Below the pieces are notes generated by a model. That model ran no database searches, was not told the DNA's origin, and saw only the letters and a list, made by a program, of their open reading frames with translations. From contig NC_045148.1 in assembly GCF_008831285.2 (NCBI RefSeq), forward strand, positions 21,261,002 to 21,325,001: a DNA stretch of 64,000 nucleotides, read 5' to 3'. Position numbers and translations under genes: made by a program. Of this stretch, positions 57,271 to 64,000 are shown piece by piece (positions within the stretch are counted from its first letter, which is position 1; the number at the start of each line of letters is the position of its first letter). The stretch is from Nymphaea colorata (taxonomy: Eukaryota > Streptophyta > Magnoliopsida > Nymphaeales > Nymphaeaceae).

Positions 57271-58550
57271 CAAAGCAAAGAAACAGAGCCCCAGCAACAG
57301 GGCTCAGACTAAGCTCGATGGATAAGGCGAAAAGAGCTCCTTCCTTGTCCGATTCTCTTCCTATTGGATTCAGCCCTACTATTGATTCAATTCATATGCA
57401 CCTTCCACCAGGAGCTCTGTCAGATAAATTCCTGGGCTACCTCCTTTGCTTTGCTTGCTTGGTTCCCTTTTTCTTACTACTGCTTCGCTGGACTGATAGC
57501 GCAATGAAGCGTACCGTAGTATGAGGAAAAGGATGCACTCTTTATTGCAGCTTCCATGGTTATCAGCTTCTGGGCACGATTGAGAAACCCGTCGAAAAGC
57601 ACTATCCTCTTCGTGAAGGCAAATGGGCCTGCCTACGACCCTCGCTGGGGTCTAGTGCACTCCTCCAGCATGCTTTCTTCCTTATGGTGAAGCACGTGTC
57701 TCACTCGCTGGACCGTGGAAGGAGCAATCCATACGTATAATCACCGAGCTCTGCTTGGACCGGCTTGAGGATTGAGGGGTTCCCCTGAGGTGGATTGGTC
57801 CCTGCAACGCTATCTGTCTACTTGGCTCTGGGTGTAGGCCTTTTGCTTTGGGCTATCTTCTTTCGGGGCTTGCTTGAGGCCTCTATTCCCTCCGTTTGGA
57901 TTCCACCTTGTTCTCATCGTCATCCATTCTCCTTGTGTTGAGGTCGTCTTTCGAACACTTCCTAAAGCACGCTTCTGTCAGACCTTTTCCTACTCCTGAG
58001 CTACCAGGAGTTTAGAATCTTCATTGAGCATTTATCCGCTAAAAAAAGAAAAAGGCCCTTCTCAATAGCCTGACCTTACCAGCTATGTTGGAGAAGTTAT
58101 AGCCGCTGCCCCCTTTGCCTATCTTCCTGTCTGCCAGTAGACCTCCTTGAAAACCATCCTTCCCCTCCAATTCGGACATCGCTGATGCCGTAAGTGTGAC
58201 TAGTAGATTGACTAGTGACCCCGGTTTGGAGCATTGGAATGCATCGCTAATGATAATTCAGTCTCTCGCGCATTTATCTTGATCTGGTGTATGTAAGATC
58301 AAGTCTTCTACTAGAAGGATATAGCGATGCGGATTAGGGCCACTGTCAGGTGGATCTTCATTCTTCTCACTAGGATAGTCAAAGCACTCGCAACGTCGAA
58401 TGGATGCGTTAGGGAACGAGCAAAGCGAAGAATGACGTCAGGGAACGTCACGTCACGAGCAAAGCCCTACGCTTTGCGAGTGCGTGCTTTCTGAAAGAAG
58501 GGATCAAGGAAGACAATTTCTTGAAAGAAAAGGACAATGACCATCAAAAT
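57271..58550. other. Mitochondrial-type spacer DNA
   Basis: No recognised gene. The open frame 57,090-57,524 is unassigned. 58,385-58,490 carries the AGCAAAGCG / TTTGCGAGTGC words in arrangement partly inverted to 54,270-54,360. Confidence 0.45.
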
Positions 58551-59370
58551 GAGTGCTGACCATCAACCAACATGGATTTTGGATACTAATGGCATCTTTC
58601 TTGGTATGGTGAATGGCATCTCATTGTCATGAATCCTGACCTTTTTTGGTATTAATGTCATAGTCAGCACTAATTTTTTATGGAAAATGGCATTTGTTTG
58701 TCAAGTGAGTACTAATGACATTGAATTTCATTTAGTCCTGACCTTTTTGGTATGGTGAGTACTGATGACATACAAATGATTCTTGACCTGTTTGGATCCT
58801 GACTTTTCAATAATGAGTCTTGACCTTTCAATCAAGTCCTGACCTGTTTGGTATGGTGAGTACTGATGACATACAAATGAGTCTTGACCTTTTTGGATCA
58901 TAACTTTTCCATAATGAGTCTTGACCTTTCAAGAAAGTCCTGACCTGTTTGGTATGGTGAGTACTGATGACATACAAATGAGTCTTGACCTTTTTGGATC
59001 TTGACCTTTCCAGAGAGTCCTGACCTTTCCATAAGGTCCTGACTTTTTTTGGTATGGTGAGTACTGATGACATACAAATGAGTCTTGACCTTTTTGGATC
59101 ATGAATTTTTCATAATGAGTCTTGACCTTTCAAGAAAGTCCTTACTTTTCCTAAAGAATTGCCATTTTGTTTTCCTTCAAAAGTACTAATGACATACAAT
59201 TTTTGGTCAAGTGAGTACTAATGGCATATAATTTTTAGTCAAGTGAGTAGTAATGACATACAATTGCAATGAGTCATGACCTTTCAAGAAAGTCTTGACC
59301 TTTCAAAAGAGTTCTGACTTTTCAAGAAAGTCCTGACCTTTCCAGAAAGTCCTGACCTTGGTCAGACAAA
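58551..59370 (+). repeat. Minisatellite, ~101-bp unit with shorter subrepeats
   Basis: GTATGGTGAGTACTGATGAC starts at 58,750, 58,851, 58,952 and 59,052 (periods 101, 101, 100). Units also contain AGTCCTGACCTTTC and GAGTCTTGACCTTT words, which extend in degenerate form on both sides. The array ends about 20 bp before the nad3 tail, in the place of the rest of nad3. Confidence 0.85.
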
Positions 59371-59387
59371 TCGTTCAAAGTGCTTCT

Positions 59388-59420
59388 GAATGGAAAAGGA
59401 GTGCTTCAGATCGGGAGTAA
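59388..59420 (+). pseudogene. nad3: nad3 C-terminal tail (last 10 codons)
   Basis: Reads EWKRSASDRE-stop and ends 52 bp before the rps12 start. Plant mitochondrial nad3, a membrane subunit of respiratory complex I, ends EWKRGA-[S/L]-D-[R/W]-E before and after RNA editing and lies directly upstream of rps12 in one transcript. Only this tail remains; the upstream ~110 codons are replaced by the minisatellite. The unedited S and R forms show DNA origin. G to S at the fifth residue is a change. Confidence 0.75.
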
Positions 59421-59472
59421 CCACTAGTGAGTGATAGGGCGAAAAGAGGGTGGAAGGACAAAGGAAAGAGCG

Positions 59473-59856
59473 ATGCCTACATTAAATCAATTGATTCGTC
59501 ATGGTAGAGAAGAAAAACGGCGCACAGACCGTACTCGAGCTTCGGATCAATGTCCCCAGAAGCAAGGAGTACGCCCGCATGTTCCGACGAGAACACCGAA
59601 AAAACCTAGTTCAGCTCTACGTAAGATAGCCAAAGTACGGTTGAGCAATCGACATGATATATTTGCTCACATTCCAGGCGAAGGTCATAATTTGCAGGAA
59701 CATCCTATGGTGTTAATAAGAGGAGGTAGAGTGAAAGATTCGCCAGGTGTGAAATCCCATCCTATTCGAGGAGTCAAGGATTTGCTGGGAATTCCGGATC
59801 GAAGAAGGGGCAGATCTAAATATGGTGCGGAAAGACCAAAACCAAAAGAGAGATGA
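59473..59856 (+). CDS. rps12: Mitochondrial ribosomal protein S12, intact frame in NUMT
   Basis: S12 sits at the decoding centre of the small ribosomal subunit. The start at 59,473 gives [20 protein letters not shown], the family's own N-terminus; an upstream ATG at 59,431 only adds 14 non-family residues. [39 protein letters not shown] and [21 protein letters not shown] are all present. 127 codons against the usual 125, with a changed tail (PKPKER). From memory, Ser24, His66, Ser90 and Ser95 are editing sites and are in the genomic, unedited state, whereas codon 74 already reads Leu. The N-terminus lacks a mitochondrial import signal, so a nuclear copy would not function without one; probably inert in spite of the open frame. 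Confidence 0.85.
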   Translation: MPTLNQLIRHGREEKRRTDRTRASDQCPQKQGVRPHVPTRTPKKPSSALRKIAKVRLSNRHDIFAHIPGEGHNLQEHPMVLIRGGRVKDSPGVKSHPIRGVKDLLGIPDRRRGRSKYGAERPKPKER

Positions 59857-59908
59857 ATGGAAGATGCCTCTGGATTAACGATTCGAAGTCCCAGTGTACT
59901 GCCCAATC

Positions 59909-60526
59909 TCAATGTAGCATGACAGGGATCCTTTGATTTTTTTGGTGGCCCTTGATGCCATGCCAGGCACGCCACCTTCGAATGAATGCCGCAAAGGTAG
60001 GTCTTTTTTTCTTCACACTACAAGAGCAGAAAGAGCAGTGGATGAATCTGTTTGCCAGCTCGGCGAATGTCTTGATAGAGCCGGGCTCCAACGAGATGAA
60101 CCATTCCAGGTAGGTTAGACTTCTCTTGAACAAGCGAATGAGCAGCGGATCTTCAGTGGCCCGTTGCTGAAGGAGGTGGGCTTTTGGATTGCCCATGCTG
60201 GGGAAACTTGGTTTTTTGGAGGGGCCAATGAGCAAAGCGCTCACCGCAAAGCGAGTGCTTGAGGTCAAAAGGCAAATTTCCGTCTGTGGGCCTGGCGATT
60301 TTAGCTTGAAGGTGCCGTAGCTGTGGGGGTCGAGGGGATTTTGAAAAGTGGTTTGAGGCCCTGCTAACGCATGAGCTGCTGGCGAAGCTTGATGTGCTGA
60401 CGCACCCTTGGCCGGCCTGGAAGCAGGATGGTCCAGCGGGAGTGCAGTGATCCGGGATGTTTATCCTAGTCTTGTGCATAATACCATCCCATTCCGGTAG
60501 AAGGGGACGGGACGGGCGGTTGGGTG
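59909..60526 (-). pseudogene. gypsy gag remnant, copy 2, downstream of rps12
   Basis: On the minus strand PLLIRLFKRSLTYLEWFI and SLEPGSIKTFAELANRFI (within 59,909-60,268) match the core of plant Ty3/gypsy gag, ending in RRWRAWHGIKG. The preceding part, 60,153-60,551, is in another frame and includes the repeat shared with copy 1 (60,229-60,526; lacks about 14 bp near the GATCCGG block). Gypsy pieces are known residents of plant mitochondrial genomes, so this may have been there before transfer to the nucleus. Confidence 0.7.
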
Positions 60527-61670
60527 GGTCCGTATTGCCTTTTGACAGCAATACGGAAACCCTTTATCGAGGCCCACATTCATTCCGCCACGTTCTTCCA
60601 TGTAGAAGAACTTGTTATTGGAATGCATTAGGAGGAAAATCCGGTCTTAAAATCCTCACGGAACTACCGGGAAGGACTCCTCATCCACAATTTGGTGTAT
60701 AATTAGATTATCGATTATATAGCTTTAGTTATCTATTTCCAATGAGGTCAAAGTATTGCTAATCCAAATCATCATGTTTGTCTTGGCTCGTTTGTGGGCG
60801 AAAGCACGTCCTGTTTTTGCCTAAGATGGTTAAGAGGAATCACGGTTTGAATGCCCCACAGACAATGATTCTTCAACCTGTGAATCGTGTTTGTTGTGCG
60901 CACAGAAGTTTTACCGATGAGAATCCACGTGAAGAATTGGTTCATAAATTCACAACGGCTAGATGGTCGGGAATTGTTTTGCCCATGAAACTTTTATCGA
61001 CGGCTCCAAAACCGTCACCATATGAATTGCAGACGGTCTTATGTTTCTTTACCAACAGTTTGGGCCGTTGGCAAGAAGTGCATCCCACTCAACAGGCCTG
61101 AAAGATTTTGAACTTTTGGGATCAGGGATTCTAGAGAATCACATGATGTGAAAAAATTGGTGCTTGTGATCTGGATTACTGCAGTCCAATTTAAGTTTGT
61201 TTAGTGGGAAAACATACCAGCACAAACGTATGGGATCCTTTCAGAATTCCAAATCAGTGCAATCAAAGGAACAAAAATAAGAAGATAAACCAGTGTCCCT
61301 CCGAACATGATCTGAAAACCAAATTCTTTAGAAAAGTTTCATTCAAATGGGAAAGAATCAACCATGGTGTGAAAACTAAGGTCACACACGCGTATGCACA
61401 CACACATACACAGACGACACATAGAATTTCAACCCGATTACGGATAAATGGCAAGTCTTATGCTAGTCCAAACTAAATTCGACTTAGGGAGTCCAAACAT
61501 GAGTACAAATCTGAATCTGAACTATGAAGTCATTCTTCGATTGCTATCATACGCAGTATTGGTCAATTCCTTATAGTGACCGTCGTCTTAGCAAGCCGCA
61601 CTTATTCCTGTTGTACAGCACTCACAATGATGAAATTCCTCGAAAGACCATCAATCATTCTTTACCTCTC
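60527..61670. other. Right border of NUMT and unassigned sequence
   Basis: Mitochondrial style fades between 60,540 and 60,720. A 91-codon plus-strand frame (60,826-61,101, starts MVKRNHGLNAPQTM, two Cys at its centre, no signal peptide) is open but matches nothing I know. After 61,100 the DNA is AT-rich nuclear sequence. An (AC)-rich stretch lies at 61,380-61,425. Confidence 0.45.
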
Positions 61671-61675
61671 GCTTC

Positions 61676-61682
61676 TATAAAT
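61676..61682 (+). promoter_or_regulatory. TATA box of small peptide gene
   Basis: TATAAAT 66 bp before the ATG at 61,748, leaving room for a leader of about 35-40 bases rich in C, T and A, as is usual for plant promoters. Confidence 0.55.
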
Positions 61683-61747
61683 CAGACACAGTCTCTAAAT
61701 TCCTATCCACCGCACCCTTCCTTTGTCTCTCTAACACGGTCTACAAC

Positions 61748-62038
61748 ATGAAGATCTTCATTTTGGGAGTAGCCGTCCTTCTTGCCATTCTGGTAGTTTT
61801 TTCAGGTTTGAATGTTATTAAATTTGCATTTCTCTTTGAGAAGAATTTACTAAGAAAGCGTATGATGGATATTTCTTTCTCTGTATTACATTCAGTTGGA
61901 GTGAGCTCGCGGCCATGTCCTGGCCTCCCATATCCTCCGGCTTTCAATTGTGGCGCCCTGGTACCACGACCCAATCAAAGCAGACCCACAGTCTGCCCCC
62001 CTCCTTGTGGGGGTGGAGGTCAAGTGCCACGAGTCTGA
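61748..62038 (+). CDS. Candidate small secreted Cys/Pro-rich peptide, two exons
   Basis: ATG at 61,748 opens MKIFILGVAVLLAILVVFS, a clear signal peptide (Lys, then a long Ile/Leu/Val core). Donor GT at 61,806 and acceptor AG at 61,894-61,895 (TTTCTTTCTCTGTATTACATTCAG tract) define a 90-bp AT-rich intron with a branch-like TTACTAA at 61,847-61,853. The spliced product has 66 residues, Cys at 27, 38, 53 and 57, and a Pro/Gly-rich mature part (CPGLPYPP, TVCPPPCGGGG) ending at TGA 62,036-62,038. The intron has no stop and a length divisible by three, so retention gives a 96-residue form. TATA box and polyA signal frame the gene. Family unknown; a secreted wall or signalling peptide is inference only. 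Confidence 0.55.
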   Translation: MKIFILGVAVLLAILVVFSGLNVIKFAFLFEKNLLRKRMMDISFSVLHSVGVSSRPCPGLPYPPAFNCGALVPRPNQSRPTVCPPPCGGGGQVPRV

Positions 62039-62101
62039 AAAAAGCCATTGGATGGCATATATACACACAAACACACACACACACTGATTCACAGGGATTT
62101 T

Positions 62102-62107
62102 AATAAA
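62102..62107 (+). terminator. Polyadenylation signal of small peptide gene
   Basis: AATAAA 64 bp after the stop codon, followed by T/G-rich sequence. Distance and strand fit the peptide gene. Confidence 0.45.
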
Positions 62108-63840
62108 ATGATGCTTGACTACCCGGGGCAGTGTTTAGAATTGAATGTTGTCTCTCTGTCCGAGCTTTCCTACGTTATGTTTATCTTTGTAATACTTGGT
62201 GATCTGTGCTTGATCCCCACCTTATTAGAAAAAAAATGAGTAACTTGAATTTAGTTATTCCATGCGAGCTAACAGTAATAACGTGGGCTCCTTGTCTCTT
62301 CTTGGGGCTCATAAGTGTGTTTAATTAAGTGGTAACAGACACACGAGAGAGAGAGAGAAAGACAGAGCAGGGAAGGAAATAGCAAAGTTGTCAATGTTAT
62401 GCTTCCTTTCATGGTATGTTCCCTTTTTGCAAACTTGCTGTGCAAACAAGAACCCTTCTCAATATCGCAAAAACCGGCTTGGTAAAAGCAGCATTCGTTT
62501 TGTTATACATTCGGTAACCAAGTTAATAAATTTGTATGCTCATTGTTAATACGATAGGCCACTGCCACAAAATATCCATGTCTACTGAATGGTCCTGAAA
62601 CCTCCGCACTATAATTGTAGACTTGTAAACTTTCACTTGGTACCATCATACTTTTGTGGCAGAAGAATTGCTGGACACCAATAAGTCCGTATAAATGGTG
62701 GCAGACATTGATCCGTGCCATTCCGAAGCAAGATCACAGGGTATCTACACAAATCATGCTGAGACAATCACAAGTTCATTAGTACCCACATTTCACCTTC
62801 CTAATTCCTCATGGAATCGCTATCAAATGAAAGAGATGGCGAAGTTTTAAAGCACTTCATCAAGGAGCATATGAAATTAAGAAAACTACATTTCCTTCTA
62901 TCCTACAAAACAAGTGGTTTCAGTTGAAACCATAGATGTCCTTTGTATGCATCAGGCATGCCTCATATACACATGGAGCATGAAAACCTTTATGGCTCAG
63001 TGGTAGCATATCTTTGGAGCTTTAACAATAGTGTAACTCAAAAACCATCCAAGTAACCTTAATATCAGATAAAATGACTTAAAAAAATTAATTTTTGAAT
63101 TTCAAGAGTACCACATCTTCACATATTTAGTAGAGAGTGTCAGCAAACTCCTTCCGAAAGCAATTTTACTGTTCTTATCCACAATTGAGGGTAAAGAATC
63201 CTCCAGAACACTCCCTTTATCAGTGCTCATTGTCTTTTGTTAAATTTGAACAAAAACAAAAGTTCAACAACTGAAATTCCTATCGTTCTGTTCAGAATTA
63301 ATGATTGCCTGCGTAACCTTCTTGGATCTTCCAACAGATCAAGGTTAAAATGTTGACTCATGTTATATAACACCTTGGTAGAACAGTGCCTTAATAATAT
63401 CAACACTTTTTTGATAAACAGCGTCCATAAAACATTAGCACTGTTGATTAGCAATGGATGCGAATTCAAGTAATTAATGCACGAGATAAATTCATGTTGA
63501 AACGAACAGACACTCCAGCCATCAAAAGTAGGAAATCAGGACCCCTGCTTCCACTTTCCAAGTACATATCGGATTGTTAGGTAGCAAACTGGGATCCATT
63601 AAAGTTCTGTCACTCAATTGAAGCAAATATATGCCTCTTTTTTCCCACAAAAAGTTGATGAGAAGTCGACCTTTGAACATCACGCCAATGAAATTGGCAA
63701 TATTTTCTTACCTTGTTAATGTTTGCTCTTATTGCCATATATTCCTCTTGTAGCCGTTTGAGTGCGATTAAGGAAACATTGAGGAAATGCTTTCCTTGTT
63801 GGTCTTCCTTCAACGCTACATATTTTCATTCTAATCTGTA
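62108..63840. other. Intergenic sequence without recognisable gene
   Basis: AT-rich with a (GA)n run at 62,346-62,365. Open frames such as 62,503-62,721 (minus) and 63,227-63,469 (minus) have no domain or start context to support them. Confidence 0.5.
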
Positions 63841-63841
63841 A

Positions 63842-64000
63842 AGAAGACAAGAGAGAAAATAGAGCAAGGAAGTGTGATGTTCTTATCGTGGATGTAGGAT
63901 CGACAGATCCGAACCACGTAAATCTGTGTGCATTGTCTTCCTTTTACTTTTTCAAAAATTATCATGGTATCAGAGCTGTTTTGAATCCGTCGTGAAACAG
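63842..64000 (+). mobile_element. Copia-type LTR end and primer site, element continues off window
   Basis: TGGTATCAGAGC at 63,965-63,976 is the initiator-Met primer site, directly after an LTR ending ..AATTATCA. The LTR carries GGATGTAGGATC...GATCCGAACCACGT (63,890-63,925), the same inverted motif as the LTRs at 190-220 and 9980-10,010 read on the other strand. The LTR start is not resolved; 63,842 is approximate. Internal sequence runs off the right edge. Confidence 0.65.

Noticed and set aside
39850-61000. tRNA genes in the mitochondrial block
   Set aside because: I looked for GGTTCGAATCC-type T-loops with matching acceptor stems and saw none convincing.

Overview
The window is nuclear DNA of a flowering plant. 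It is AT-rich and intron/microsatellite-bearing, and it is dominated by transposable elements: degraded LINEs with plant-type DUF4283 ORF1, Ty1/Copia LTR edges primed by initiator-Met tRNA, and a Ty3/gypsy element with very long LTRs. It also holds a block of mitochondrial DNA (rps12, the tail of nad3, a broken rps3 with its group II intron end) and a large satellite array. There is no bacterial operon, CRISPR array or defence system. The only host gene I can argue for is a small secreted-peptide gene near 61.7-62.0 kb.

Layout. 1-0.3 kb: edge of a Copia-type element reading off the left end. 0.73-1.48 and 7.71-8.48 kb: two direct copies of a repeat rich in TTATCTCAT. 4.08-7.24 kb: minus-strand LINE remnant, DUF4283 ORF1 followed by reverse transcriptase with the endonuclease lost. 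9.47-10.25 kb: a dispersed repeat joined to a Copia gag start, primer site and LTR. 14.07-19.55 and 23.94-29.58 kb: two arms of an inverted repeat, each carrying a dead LINE plus about 0.9 kb of common 3' flank. They share the same nonsense codons and the same altered RT active site (YADN), so they look like an inverted duplication of an already dead copy.

29.58-37.87 kb: a satellite built of diverged ~115-bp monomers in a ~3.2-kb higher-order unit. It reverses orientation at about 33,358 and runs into a 100-N assembly gap (37,867-37,966).

39.85-60.7 kb: a nuclear mitochondrial insert (NUMT), split at 41,064/53,962 by a complete-ended Ty3/gypsy element (two ~3.8-kb LTRs, 5-bp target duplication CCTTG, Tat-like pol with two stops, no gag). 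The mitochondrial part itself contains gypsy gag debris in two copies and a ~101-bp minisatellite that has replaced most of nad3. 60.7-64 kb: a candidate small peptide gene and, at the right end, another Copia-type LTR plus primer site reading off the window.

The order of events can be read: mitochondrial DNA entered the nucleus already rearranged, or was rearranged after entry; rps3 and nad3 were broken; then the gypsy element inserted. The LINE duplication and the satellite lie side by side, the satellite beginning at the base where the right LINE arm ends (about 29,580).
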